Part shown: positions 53,260 to 61,607 of the stretch, one piece after another
Numbering within the stretch: the stretch's first letter is position 1
Layout of the letters: every line of letters starts with the position of its first letter
DNA from: Glandiceps talaboti
Lineage: Eukaryota; Hemichordata; Enteropneusta; Spengelidae
Direction: 5' to 3'
Length of the DNA: 64,000 bases
Assembly (NCBI RefSeq): GCF_964340395.1
Contig: NC_135567.1
Coordinates: forward strand, 1,660,109-1,724,108
The notes under the pieces: model-generated
The model's input: the letters and a program-made list of their open reading frames with translations, nothing else
What the model was told of the DNA's origin: nothing
The model's database searches: none
Made by a program: the position numbers and the translations under genes

Positions 53260-54929
53260 ACACACCACACACACCCACACACACACACCACACCATACCT
53301 ATAGCACTATTGAACCTTATCAATTCACTCTGAGTTCAGTTGTGCTAAAAACTAATTCATTGGTAATCATTAGACTTTTGTAGTTTAATTTATTTTAGAG
53401 ATAAATTTTAAATTTTGTAGTGCACTCAATAAATACCCAAGATAAATCCTAACTTTCAACCTGTCATCAAAATTTATATTATAACCTACCTGTAGTTTAT
53501 GCAATGTATGTATTACCATGATGATATTAATCAAACTAAGTCTCTGTGGTTGTCATGCAATGTATGTATTACCATGACGATATTAATCAAACCAAGTCTC
53601 TGTGGTTGTCATGCAATGTATGTATTACCATGACGATATTAATCAAACCAAGTCTCTGTGGTTGTCATGCAATGTATGTATTACCATGACGATATTAATC
53701 AAACCAAGTCTCTGTGGTTGTCATGCAATGTATGTATTACCATGACGATATTAATCAAACCAAGTCTCTCTGGTTTTCATGCAATGTATGTATTACCATG
53801 ACAATATTAATCAAACTAAGTCTCTGGTTGTCATGCAATGTATGTATTACCATGACGATATTAATCAAACTAAGTCTCTGTGGTTGTCATGCAATGTATG
53901 TATTACCATGACGATATTAATCAAACTAAGTCTCTGTGGTTGTCATGTAATGTATGTATTACCATGACGATATTAATCAAACTAAGTCTCTGTGGTTGTC
54001 ATGTAATGTATGTATTACCATGACAATATTAATCAAACTAAGTCTCTGTGGTTGTCGATATTAATCAAACTAAGTCTCTGTGGTTGTCATGCAATGTATG
54101 TATTACCATGACGATATTAATCAAACTAAGTCTCTGGTTGTCATGCAATGTATGTATTACCATGACAATATTAATCAAACTAAGTCTCTGTTGTCGTCAT
54201 GCAATGTATGTATTACCATGACGATATTAATCAAACTAAGTCTCTGGTTGTCATGTAATGTATGTATTACCATGACGATATTGATTTCTTTGAAATGTAT
54301 ACATATGTACATACGTTCATTCTTTTGTATTTGATGAATTCAATGATTCAAATCAATAATATATGCATAGTTGAATTTATTTTTGTTTGTTGATGTAGTT
54401 TTATTCTTACATTTACTAAACAAATAAATACAGTGGACTTCAGTAGATCAGTATAATATAGGAGACCATATTGGTAGAACCCCCTGGAGGTAACAAATCA
54501 AAGCTGTACCAACCAACCAATCAACTTTCCCCACATCATTATATTACAGTACAATGGTACGTGTACACGTAGTAGAACTGTTGTACCGCAATGGTAACAC
54601 ACAGTCTGTCATTTCTATAGTTTCCTCTCAGCTCAATCTATTCATTCTTAATCTGGTAAAACCATGTACACCAGTGAATCACAACTAATCTACGGATAAT
54701 CGCCTATCAATCTTTATATTGCATTATGTAACGTACATCTAGAAACACTTTCCCCCGAGTCCCCGGATAAGCTTACCTCCCATTGGTCGAAGAGTCGTTG
54801 AATATCTGCCTCGCTGTAATCGCGTACGTCTTTCTTTTTCCAATTATCTGCCGCCTGACAGTGTAGACAGGTCCATACAGATACGATCAAACAGAACACA
54901 AGAAATCGATGCTGTTCGTTGGGTGCCAT
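16533..54929 (-). CDS. mesd: MESD, LRP-receptor chaperone (three exons: 54929-54777, 36045-35810, 16731-16533)
   Basis: MESD is the ER chaperone that folds the beta-propeller/EGF modules of LDL-receptor-family proteins such as LRP5/6 (boca in flies). The joined exons give 195 residues. A hydrophobic signal peptide covers about residues 1-26. The acidic DxxDLPEHLRP linker and DLSKLDAKDPESL follow, then the conserved core TLMVFVTVSGNPTRAETEEI...TLWQSMLFNA and DDRILIVLNDGSKAWEIKDFL. A lysine-rich tail ends in KSEL, a KDEL-type retrieval signal. Intron phases are 0 and 2, and all four splice sites are GT/AG. Human MESD is about 234 residues, so this copy has a shorter tail but is otherwise complete. 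Its neighbour TLNRD1 is also its neighbour in vertebrates. The odd feature is size: 38.4 kb, nearly all intronic satellite. Confidence 0.96.
16755..17410. repeat. 64-bp tandem array in MESD intron 2
   Basis: About 10 copies of a 64-bp unit made of two related halves, TTAGAATGCCTTTTAGTAAATGC and AGTGAATGTCGTGTAGTAA in alternation. The array starts within about 25 bp of the exon 3 acceptor but leaves its pyrimidine tract intact. Confidence 0.92.
17411..18359. other. single-copy part of MESD intron 2
   Basis: This mostly non-repetitive stretch contains two short repeats of ACATACGTACGTACGTATG near 17520-17570 and a T17 run near 17707. A 60-codon minus-strand frame at 17914-18096 contains VLTKMGKDGPSYQNYVRVQV, which looks protein-like but matches no family I know and lacks a clear exon structure. 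I do not call a gene. Confidence 0.5.
18360..18600. repeat. G-rich minisatellite with quadruplex potential
   Basis: Plus-strand units of GGGGATAGGGGTAGGGGTA and GGGGGTGGGGGTACATAT alternate about 10 times. Runs of four to five G separated by 1-8 bases meet the usual G-quadruplex pattern many times over. The G-rich strand is the template strand for MESD, so the pre-mRNA would be C-rich here. Confidence 0.93.
18601..19138. other. single-copy part of MESD intron 2
   Basis: About 540 bp with no repeat, no ORF of note and no element I recognise. Confidence 0.5.
19139..20523. repeat. 42-bp tandem array in MESD intron 2
   Basis: About 33 copies of a 42-bp unit with GTGCCAAGATGTGACATTTG and AAATATTCCCACTACTGGCA. 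A multiple-of-three period keeps the plus strand open as a 14-residue repeat for more than 500 codons. It also gives long minus-strand frames. One unit is truncated near 19600. I see no gene. Confidence 0.96.
20585..23640. repeat. 24-bp tandem array, about 127 copies, in MESD intron 2
   Basis: The unit contains GCCACTAGG(T/A)G(C/T)AATGAGG and TAAGG. Main variants are GTGCAAT/GAGTAAT, GGTAAGG/GGTGAGG and GGCCACT/GGCTACT. Both strands stay open for 800 to 1,000 codons because 24 is a multiple of three and no unit carries stops in those frames. Each plus-strand unit has a splice-donor-like GAGGTAAGG; each minus-strand unit has an acceptor-like CATTGCACCTAG. Confidence 0.97.
23641..23819. other. 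short single-copy spacer in MESD intron 2
   Basis: This AT-rich spacer separates the 24-bp array from the next one. Nothing is recognised in it. Confidence 0.5.
23820..24640. repeat. degenerate 21-22-bp array with a 145-bp higher-order period
   Basis: Interlocked units of GCTGTGATTGTCATGTGATT and GGCTATGATTGCCATGTG cover about 820 bp. Markers such as TGGATATGATCGTCATG recur at 24181 and 24326, and GCTAAGATCGCC at about 24244 and 24389, giving a higher-order period of 145 bp. Confidence 0.88.
24641..24878. other. single-copy spacer at the distal end of the 60-bp array
   Basis: This is non-repetitive sequence with an octamer-like ATGCAAAT near 24748. It marks the far boundary of the exon-derived satellite; the array starts abruptly at GTAATTTCTTACC (24879). 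Confidence 0.5.
24879..35809 (-). repeat. 60-bp satellite derived from the MESD exon 2 / 5' splice site junction
   Basis: About 182 head-to-tail units of exactly 60 bp. On the minus strand a unit reads AAGAAATTACTACATTATGA, CAATCTATGCTATTTAATAG and ACACTATGAAATGACACGGT. The first 58 nt equal the end of exon 2 (35867-35810) with four typical differences, and the last bases are that exon's GT donor, so each unit reproduces an exon tail plus donor. In the exon's frame the Trp codon TGG has become TGA and the junction creates TAA, so units are non-coding. Units with GTGCA (plus strand; for example at 25021, 26341 and 28201) keep the exon's Ala codon. I saw no unit that had lost the donor GT. Confidence 0.97.
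35810..36045 (-). CDS. mesd: MESD coding exon 2 (chaperone core)
   Basis: This 236-nt exon encodes residues 52-130. The acceptor is AACTAG at 36051-36046 and the first codons read ENEDEQDPDDLPEHLRPKEP. The last full codons read FNAHYEMT, and an Arg codon is split as CG|A (phase 2). The donor GTAAGA lies at 35809-35804. The exon is an island: the 28-bp array touches its acceptor and the 60-bp array begins at its donor. The last 58 nt (35867-35810) match the 60-bp satellite unit with four differences, so this exon end is the evident source of that satellite. Confidence 0.95.
36052..37567. repeat. 28-bp AT-rich tandem array beside MESD exon 2
   Basis: Units of GGGGTAATAATAATGTAATA plus ATAGTGAT, about 28 bp with frequent small length variants (24-31 bp), span about 1.5 kb. 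The array starts within about 6 bp of the exon 2 acceptor and joins the 48-bp array directly at its other end. Confidence 0.92.
37568..52768. repeat. 48/50-bp tandem array, 15.2 kb, about 310 copies
   Basis: The basic unit is 48 bp with GTACTGTATACATTGTATAT and AGAACTGTACTGGGTGTACA. A second form has CATATTG for CATTG and is 50 bp. Because 48 is a multiple of three while the 50-bp form shifts the frame, dozens of long overlapping frames appear on both strands. None has a non-repeat domain. Marker variants recur 1,832 bp apart (for example TACTCTATACATT at 40279 and 42111), showing block duplication. Confidence 0.97.
52769..53186. repeat. decayed repeat of about 150 bp in MESD intron 1
   Basis: Two to three diverged copies share the order TTTTTGA(C)CAAAAA...CACATTTTT-ACCTAA...GATCAT...GAACA and GATCTGCTGAATAGTTTTTG-like stretches (near 52799, 52890 and 53038). 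No ORF is conserved. An old tandem repeat or clustered dispersed element is likely. Confidence 0.5.
53187..53300. repeat. (CA)n microsatellite
   Basis: About 70 bp of pure ACACAC is followed by interrupted CACACC/CACACAC to about 53300. The short spacer to 53498 is unremarkable. Confidence 0.97.
53499..54292. repeat. 56-bp tandem array in MESD intron 1
   Basis: About 14 copies of a unit with CATGCAATGTATGTATTACC and ATGACGATATTAATCAAAC and AAGTCTCTGTGGTTGT. Several units lack TG or more (near 53822 and 54131), and one is truncated at about 54057. Confidence 0.95.
54293..54776. other. single-copy start of MESD intron 1
   Basis: The 484 bp directly after the exon 1 donor are non-repetitive, unlike the rest of the intron. 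No conserved element is recognised. Confidence 0.5.
54777..54929 (-). CDS. mesd: MESD coding exon 1 (signal peptide and N-terminus)
   Basis: This exon encodes residues 1-51. I chose the ATG at 54929-54927 because it has an excellent start context (AACATGG) and leads straight into a signal peptide (MAPNEQHRFLVFCLIVSVW...). An in-frame ATG six codons upstream (54947) also has A at -3 and cannot be excluded. The exon ends ...RLFDQWE with GAG at 54779-54777, followed by donor GTAAGC at 54776-54771; the intron is phase 0. KKKDVRDYSEADIQRLFDQW is the diagnostic MESD N-terminal block. Confidence 0.93.
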
Positions 54930-55941
54930 GTTGTTGAATGCGTGCATGATGAACCCGGAAGTACCAGGTCGACTAATCATACAAAAATCACGTGTTTCAT
55001 TCAAACTAAGAGGTCAAAATGGGGTCAAAACGCCCACGTAGAACAATGTTTATGCCAAACAGAATTAAGCACTGTCGACGTTTTTGAGTCGTTTGTTATC
55101 GTAGCATATATGAGAATAGCAAAGTACCACTTCAAAACTCTTTGACTATATTTACAGTTTTGTTATAAGAGGGCGCTTTCGTGTTCAAAGCAGAGTACAA
55201 ATATATTTCAATGCTCCGTTAAACTGGTGATGATTGGGTCGCGTTTACACAGTTTAGCAGTGTCAACCAATTACAAACAGTTTTATAAGTTGACCGTAGA
55301 ATGGTCACCTCGTCTTAATACCGTTCAAAATGTGATGACTTTGTAGTTTGTAAATATTAAGTAACAATTATTACATTATTTATAAGTACACTGTTACACA
55401 AGAAAGTACATTTCATATTTGTCATGCATAGCAAATATAGTTTCCCCATCGCATGCCTTCAGTCGAGAACCTTTTGTGCGTGTAATATGTAAATATCTGT
55501 AATAGTGACCACACCCACTGGCTGTATGCGATTCTCGGAGAGATATGCACACAGCTGACATAACTGAAATGAAATAGTGTCTGATAGACTTTATGTGACA
55601 AATATGTGATGTTGACGTCATCACTCGATTGTCTGGAACAGTGAAATTGGAGTTAATTCAACGGTGAGGTCACGACATGTGCTAGTACACTGTGTAAGGT
55701 CATGTGAATATCGTTTGCACTGCGGTCAAAGTTTACAGTGAGCTAACGTTATAACTGGAGTATCAGTCGTATGTTGTCATTTATGTTTCGTGTTTTTCTA
55801 CGTCTTGGCAATCACACCCAACTGATATTTTCGCCGGATTTTACCAACACATGGGACAATGTGGACGGTCGGTTTATTGCCGTACCATGGATGTAGCAAT
55901 TCGGGTTGGTCGATGATTGCATTTGTTGCTGGGGGCACAGA
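54930..55941. promoter_or_regulatory. shared upstream region of MESD and TLNRD1 (candidate bidirectional promoter)
   Basis: About 1.0 kb separates the two divergent start codons. Near MESD there is an ETS site CCGGAAGT (54955-54962), an E-box CACGTG (54989-54994) and CCACGTA (55034-55040), one base off the UPR element on the opposite strand. Towards TLNRD1 there is CCAAT (55267-55271), a perfect CRE palindrome TGACGTCA (55613-55620) and two AGGTCA half-sites (55667 and 55697). There is no clear TATA box. The region is free of tandem repeats, in contrast to everything around it. Motif roles are inferred. Confidence 0.55.
55887..55916 (+). promoter_or_regulatory. upstream ORFs in the TLNRD1 leader
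   Basis: ATG at 55887 opens nine codons to TGA at 55914-55916. A second ATG at 55891 is followed at once by TAG, a start-stop element. Both precede the main ATG by 26-50 nt and could reduce its translation if they are in the transcript. This depends on the unmapped transcript start. Confidence 0.35.
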
Positions 55942-56946
55942 ATGGTTGAAATTGGCATGGCCGCCAGCGAGGCAGTTATCTCTCTAGCAGTACTGGGCGA
56001 GGAATGTGCAGCTAGGATGCAAGCTGTGGCCGATTTGTTGTTATTAACGAGCGATGTAAGACCCGTTAACACAGAAAGTCTGTCGGTGTTTGGAGAGTCC
56101 TATGCTAAATGTCGAGATACCATCATCGCTCGAACCAAAGGTTTATCTGTTCTGACAAGAGATATCCTGCAACAAATACGGACATCTCTGTACAGAGAAT
56201 GTGGAGATACTTTGAAAGAAATATGCGGTATGGTTGTTAGCTTAACAGAGTGTTCGGCACATGCCGCATATTTAGCAGCGACCAGTGAACCTGGAGCAAT
56301 TAAGTCGATTCCTGGCATTATTGATAAATACAAGGTATCGAGAGCGAAATTTGATATAGAACACTGTTGTAATCAGATACAACACACGCCCATAATTGAA
56401 TTGTCACCGCTTCGTGTTGTAAACATATCGGGAGAAATCTCCAAAAACCTTCATGTGTTAACAATGGCGTGTGTTCTCGCCAGCGATGCTAGTGAAGACT
56501 CGTTTGATAAAGAACAATTCCGACTGTGTGTAAAGAGTATGACAGCATGTGCCACAGCCTTGCTGTCAGCCATTAAACGCTATAAACATACACTTGATGA
56601 AAAAAATAGAACCCGTTGTGTTGTATTTAGTAAGCCACTAGTGTTGGCATGTCAAGCACTTGTAGAATACGCCACAGAGAGTGAACACCTTGGTACGGCT
56701 GCACAGCTGTCGGATGCTGGGAAAAAAGTACAAACAGCTATACTAGGGGGATGTATGAGTGTTGTAAGCCCATGTGTACAGTTATGTTTATGTATACATT
56801 CACTTTCACATAATGTAAGCAGTGCTGAGTTACAAAGGAAAACAATCTCATGTAGTTCAGCCATTACTGACGGTGCTAATCTCTTGTCACAAGCACTCAG
56901 ACAAAAATCGTCACCGAGGACATCATATGTAGACGCTTCCCCATAA
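55942..56946 (+). CDS. tlnrd1: TLNRD1 (MESDC1), talin rod domain-containing protein 1
   Basis: This single-exon ORF of 334 residues encodes an all-helical cytoskeletal protein related to talin rod domains R7-R8, known from vertebrates to dimerise and bundle actin. Diagnostic blocks are MQAVADLLLLTSDVRP (26-41), CRDTIIARTKGLSVLTRDI (57-75), VVSLTECSAHAAYLAA (98-113), KAVQTAILGG-like KKVQTAILGGCMSVV (261-275) and LLSQALRQKSSPRT (314-327). The start ATG at 55942 has A at -3 and G at +4; an in-frame TAG lies upstream at 55894, and a second ATG at 55957 would remove five residues. A 9-codon upstream ORF (55887-55916) and an ATG-TAG minimal uORF (55891-55896) precede it. Human TLNRD1 is 362 residues and also intronless; the extra length there is mainly N-terminal. 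Divergent pairing with MESD matches vertebrates. Confidence 0.96.
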   Translation: MVEIGMAASEAVISLAVLGEECAARMQAVADLLLLTSDVRPVNTESLSVFGESYAKCRDTIIARTKGLSVLTRDILQQIRTSLYRECGDTLKEICGMVVSLTECSAHAAYLAATSEPGAIKSIPGIIDKYKVSRAKFDIEHCCNQIQHTPIIELSPLRVVNISGEISKNLHVLTMACVLASDASEDSFDKEQFRLCVKSMTACATALLSAIKRYKHTLDEKNRTRCVVFSKPLVLACQALVEYATESEHLGTAAQLSDAGKKVQTAILGGCMSVVSPCVQLCLCIHSLSHNVSSAELQRKTISCSSAITDGANLLSQALRQKSSPRTSYVDASP

Positions 56947-57219
56947 CTACACACTACGTTTTAATAACATTCTAGAATTTCAATAACAGTGAAACAGACT
57001 TTTCAATAGCTGCCATGGAAACAACTTAAATAGTGAGTGGCAGTGTAAACGTTACCATGGTTATTTACTGTTTACAACTCAACCACTTCTTCATATTGTA
57101 AGTCTAGTCACATACGAAACAAAACATGTCCAGTACTTGTAGCCTAACTCAGAGTAACTAGTCAAATAATTACATTGTGAAATTTATGATTGAAGCTGCC
57201 CTTTTATTTAGTTATTTGC
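56947..57219 (+). other. tlnrd1: TLNRD1 3' flank, probable 3' UTR
   Basis: The sequence just past the stop is non-repetitive and AT-rich. I found no AATAAA or ATTAAA before about 57600, so the 3' end is probably further on or uses a variant signal. No other feature is seen. Confidence 0.4.
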
Positions 57220-57450
57220 AACAATGTTGCTGTTTACAATTACTTGCAACAATGTTTCTGTATTCAGTTTTTTGCAACAATGTTTGTTTGCATATACTTG
57301 CAACTGTTTCTGTATTCACATTTTTGCAACAGTGTTCCTGTATTCAATTTTTTGCAACAATGTTTCTGTTTGCAATTTTCCTTGCAACAATGTTTCTGTA
57401 TTGTTTGCAACAATGTTTCTGTTTGCAATTACTTGTTATTATGTTTCTCT
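57220..57450. repeat. degenerate array around TTGCAACAATGTTTCTGT
   Basis: About eight copies spaced 24-30 bp, with interspersed ATTCAGTTTTT-like text. The three short plus-strand frames here are repeat by-products. Confidence 0.8.
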
Positions 57451-57950
57451 CTGCAATTTCCTCATTAGTGTTTCTCTTAAATGTATTTATTAGTTACAGT
57501 GTTCCACAGAATGTATCTATCTCTTACAACATGCTAACAAACCTGACAAAACACATCTTAAATATATGATAATATGTTAGGGGTGAGATCAGTAGTCCAA
57601 TGTAGGATAAAACACTAAGACCTCAGACCCCACCCCCACCCATACCCCACCCCCACCCATACCCCACCCCCCACCCATACCCACCCCCACCCATACCCCA
57701 CCCCAGTGTAAAAGAATTGTTTTGTCCTACATTGAGCCATTGATCTTGGCCGATAGAGGTTAATAGAAAAGTTGAAGGATAAGATTTGATAGATGTTAGT
57801 AGAGTTGAACGACGGAAGAGTTCTCTATCAAACTCTGACTGACTTAGAAGTCTACCATTGGTTGGTTACATTATTGAATGCATCAGTATTATTATATGGA
57901 GTCCATAGACTAGTTTGATGTGCACCAGTGTTACTTGTATGCATTTTTAG
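57451..57950. other. mixed spacer with a C-rich tract
   Basis: Single-copy DNA surrounds a C-rich tract at about 57626-57705 (CCCCACCCCCACCCATA units). The tract has G-quadruplex potential on the minus strand and i-motif potential on the plus strand. No gene is seen. Confidence 0.7.
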
Positions 57951-59690
57951 TCTGTCATTGCATTGTTAGCCGGTTGGTGCATTGTTAGTCTGTCCGTGCA
58001 TTGTTAGCTAGTCATGCATTGTTAGTCTGTCCGTGCATTTGGTCGGTGCATTGTTAGTCTGTCAGTGCATTGTTAGTCTGTCTGTGCATTGTTAGTCTGT
58101 CAGTGCATTGTTACCCTGTCAGTGCATTGTTAGTCAGTGCATTGTTAGTCTGTCAGTGCATTGTTAGTCTGTCAGTGCATTGTTACCCTGTCAGTGCATT
58201 GTTAGTCAATGCATTGTTAGCCTGTCAGTGCATTGTTAGTCAGTGCATTGTTAGCCTGTCAGTGCATTGTTACCCTGTCAGTGCATTGTTAGTCAGTGCA
58301 TTGTTAGTCAGTGCATTGTTAGTCTGTCAGTGCATTGTTACCCTGTCAGTGCATTGTTAGTCAGTGCATTGTTAGTCTGTCAGTGCATTGTTACCCTGTC
58401 AGTGCATTGTTAGTCAGTGCATTGTTAGTCTGTCAGTGCATTGTTACCCTGTCTGTGCATTGTTAGTCAGTGCATTGTTAGCCTGTCAGTGCATTGTTAG
58501 TCAGTGCATTGTTAGTCTGTCTGTGCATTGTTAGTCTGTCAGTGCATTGTTACCCTGTCAGTGCATTGTTACCCTGTCAGTGCATTGTTAGTCTGTCTGT
58601 GCATTGTTAGCCAGTTGGTGCATTGTTAGTCTGTCTGTGCATTGTTACCCTGTCTGTGCATTGTTAGTCTGTCTGTGCATTGTTAGCCAGTTGGTGCATT
58701 GTTAGTCTGTCAGTGCATTGTTACCCTGTCAGTGCATTGTTACCCTGTCAGTGCATTGTTAGTCTGTCTGTGCATTGTTAGTCTGTCAGTGCATTGTTAG
58801 CCTGTCTGTGCATTGTTAGCCTGTCTGTGCATTGTTAGTCAGTGCATTGTTAGCCTGTTGGTGCATTGTTAGTCTGTCAGTGCATTGTTAGTCTGTCAGT
58901 GCATTGTTAGTCTGTCAGTGCATTGTTAGTCTGTCTGTGCATTGTTAGTCTGTCAGTGCATTGTTAGTCTGTCAGTGCATTGTTAGTCAATGCATTGTTA
59001 GCCTGTCTGTGCATTGTTACCCTGTCAGTGCATTGTTAGCCAGTTGGTGCATTGTTAGTCAATGCATTGTTAGTCTGTCAGTGCATTGTTACCCTGTCTG
59101 TGCATTGTTAGCCAGTTGGTGCATTGTTAGTCAATGCATTGTTAGTCTGTCTGTGCATTGTTAGCCAGTTGGTGCATTGTTAGTCAATGCATTGTTAGTC
59201 TGTCAGTGCATTGTTAGTCAATGCATTGTTAGTCAATGCATTGTTAGCCTGTCTGTGCATTGTTACCCTGTCTGTGCATTGTTAGCCAGTTGGTGCATTG
59301 TTAGTCAATGCATTGTTAGTCTGTCTGTGCATTGTTAGCCAGTTGGTGCATTGTTAGTCAATGCATTGTTAGTCTGTCTGTGCATTGTTAGTCTGTCGGT
59401 GCATTGTTAGTCAATGCATTGTTAGTCTGTCTGTGCATTGTTAGTCTGTCTGTGCATTGTTAGTCAGTGCATTGTTAGTCAATGCATTGTTAGCCTGTCT
59501 GTGCATTGTTAGTCGGTGCATTGTTAGTCTGTCTGTGCATTGTTAGTCAGTGCATTGTTAGTCAGTGCATTGTTAGTCAGTGCATTGTTAGCCTGTCTGT
59601 GCATTGTTAGTCTGTCGGTGCATTGTTAGCCAGTTGGTGCATTGTTAGCCTGTTGGTGCATTTTTAGTCTGTCGGTGCATTGGGATGGCA
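57951..59690. repeat. 15/19-bp tandem array around TGCATTGTTAGTC
   Basis: About 100 units alternate between 19 bp (TGCATTGTTAGTCTGTCAG) and 15 bp (TGCATTGTTAGTCAG), with GTTACCC and GCCAGTTGG variants. The mixture of lengths keeps no long frame. Confidence 0.94.
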
Positions 59691-59929
59691 TAAAGCTTAC
59701 ATGGCCATTGTTCTACTACTCTCTGTAAGACACTTTCTCCATAAAATCTAAAATTGTAGCAACTGAGCTAGAAAGGTTTATATTGGTAGATACATCGTGG
59801 GTCAACCGAGTTTGAGTACTAGAAAGATTTATATTGGTAACCACATGTACTAAATGCAATGAAATCCAGTCAGTGGATGTGTAAGAAAATGAGCACTTCA
59901 TTTGGTGGTTTGTGTATTGACTGCTCACT
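59691..59929. other. short spacer between two arrays
   Basis: This spacer contains a short direct repeat, AGAAAGGTTTATATTGGTA / AGAAAGATTTATATTGGTA (about 59770 and 59820), and nothing else recognised. Confidence 0.5.
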
Positions 59930-61168
59930 TGTGTTTATTACTGTTATCAACTTCAGATGTTTAGTGGTCTGTGTTGATTACTGCTATCAACGTCAGATGT
60001 TTGGTGGTCTGTGTTCATTACTGTTATCAGTCAGATGTTTAGTGGTCTGTGTTGATTACTGCTGTCAACTTCAGATGTTTAGTGGTCTGTGTTGATTACT
60101 GCTGTCAACTTCAGATGTTTAGTGGTCTGTGTTGATTACTGCTGTCAACTTCAGATGTTTAGTGGTCTGTGTTGATTACTGCTGTCAACTTCAGATGTTT
60201 AGTGGTCTGTGTTGATTACTGCTGTCAACTTCAGATGTTTGGTGGTCTGTGTTGATTACTGCTGTCAACTGCAGATGTTTGGTGGTCTGTGTTGATTACT
60301 GCTGTCAACTTCAGATGTTTGGTGGTCTGTGTTGATTACTGCTGTCAACTTCAGATGTTTGGTGGGCTGTGTTGATTACTGTTATCAACGTCAGATGTTT
60401 GGTGGTCTGTGTTGATTACTGTTATCAACGTCAGATGTTTAGTGGTCTGTGTTGATTACTGTTATCAACGTCAGATGTTTGGTGGGCTGTGTTGATTACT
60501 GTTATCAACGTCAGATGTTTGGTGGGCTGTGTTGATTACTGTTATCAACGTCAGATGTTTGGTGGGCTGTGTTGATTACTGTTATCAACATCAGATGTTT
60601 GGTGGGCTGTGTTGATTACTGCTGTCAACTTCAGATGTTTGGTGGTCTGTGTTGATTACTGCTGTCAACTTCAGATGTTTAGTGGTCTGTGTTGATTACT
60701 GCTGTCAACTTCAGATGTTTGGTGGTCTGTGTTGATTACTGCTGTCAACTGCAGATGTTTGGTGGTCTGTGTTGATTACTGCTGTCAACTTCAGATGTTT
60801 GGTGGTCTGTGTTGATTACTGCTGTCAACTTCAGATGTTTGGTGGGCTGTGTTGATTACTGTTATCAACGTCAGATGTTTGGTGGTCTGTGTTGATTACT
60901 GTTATCAACGTCAGATGTTTAGTGGTCTGTGTTGATTACTGTTATCAACGTCAGATGTTTGGTGGGCTGTGTTGATTACTGTTATCAACGTCAGATGTTT
61001 GGTGGGCTGTGTTGATTACTGTTATCAACGTCAGATGTTTGGTGGGCTGTGTTGATTACTGTTATCAACATCAGATGTTTGGTGGGCTGTGTTGATTACT
61101 GCTGTCAACTTCAGATGTTTGGTGGTCTGTGTTGATTACTGCTGTCAACTTCAGATGTTTGGTGGTCT
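59930..61168. repeat. 40-bp tandem array with a 480-bp higher-order duplication
   Basis: About 31 copies of a 40-bp unit with TTCAGATGTTTGGTGGTCTG and TGTTGATTACTGCTGTCAAC; a second form has TTATCAACG. Rows from 60241 and from 60721 share the same order of variants, including the single GCAGATG unit, so 480 bp (12 units) was duplicated. Confidence 0.95.
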
Positions 61169-61514
61169 TTGTATTGACTAAAATATAATTTCCATGATAT
61201 AATAACTGATTGAAATTTGAAATTGTTTACAGAAGCCCACTGCACTTGACGTGCTCAGCAACATCCTGCAAAGCATTATGGTCAATCTCAGCCCACTACG
61301 CTCAGCCTCTGATAATGGCATGGTGATTAACCTAATCTCATTGTCATGACAACTGCAAGTGTATTAAAAGCAGAAATAACCCTGTTTTTTTATAGGAACT
61401 CAAGCTGAATTTATTTTGTTGGGTAACATTTGCTGAATAGGCCTTTGCAGACTGCAAACTGGAAATTGAGAAAACAGCGCCCTCGCTCAAATTGGGGGTA
61501 TCATTACCTCATAG
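61169..61514. other. single-copy stretch with a weak exon-like frame
   Basis: After an AG at 61231-61232, a 39-codon plus-strand frame runs to TGA at 61347-61349 (it begins KPTALDVLSNILQSIMVNL). It looks protein-like and follows TTGTTTACAG, an acceptable acceptor, but I recognise no family and no partner exon. I leave it as unassigned DNA. Confidence 0.3.
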
Positions 61515-61607
61515 TACAAAATTTGCTACATTCGTCATTATCTCACCAAATCTACCTGTCAGAAACTGGTTCAAGCAATTCTCTCTTCCAAATTTGACTA
61601 CGGAAAT
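61515..61607 (+). pseudogene. CR1/L2-like LINE reverse transcriptase remnant, 5' part
   Basis: Reading from 61515, 31 codons are open: YKICYIRHYLTKSTCQKLVQ and on to SKFDYGN at 61607. This is the pattern of the RT C-terminal region of CR1/L2-clade LINEs (IRxYL...LVxAxxxSxxDYxN). The frame continues after the inserted transposon as NALFYCLPN. It is a fragment preceded by a stop codon, so not functional. Confidence 0.65.

Larger units (their letters stand above)
36046..54776 (-). other. mesd: MESD intron 1, 18.7 kb, about 94% tandem repeat
   Basis: In transcription order the intron holds a 484-bp single-copy piece after exon 1, a 56-bp array, a (CA)n tract, a decayed repeat, the 15.2-kb 48-bp array and the 28-bp array that runs up to the acceptor of exon 2. 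No nested gene is recognised. Confidence 0.92.

Noticed and set aside
54705-55004. 96-codon frame taken as a complete small protein
   Set aside because: It is MESD exon 1 read through its donor (GTAAGC) into the intron and upstream of the likely start; the true coding part is 54929-54777.
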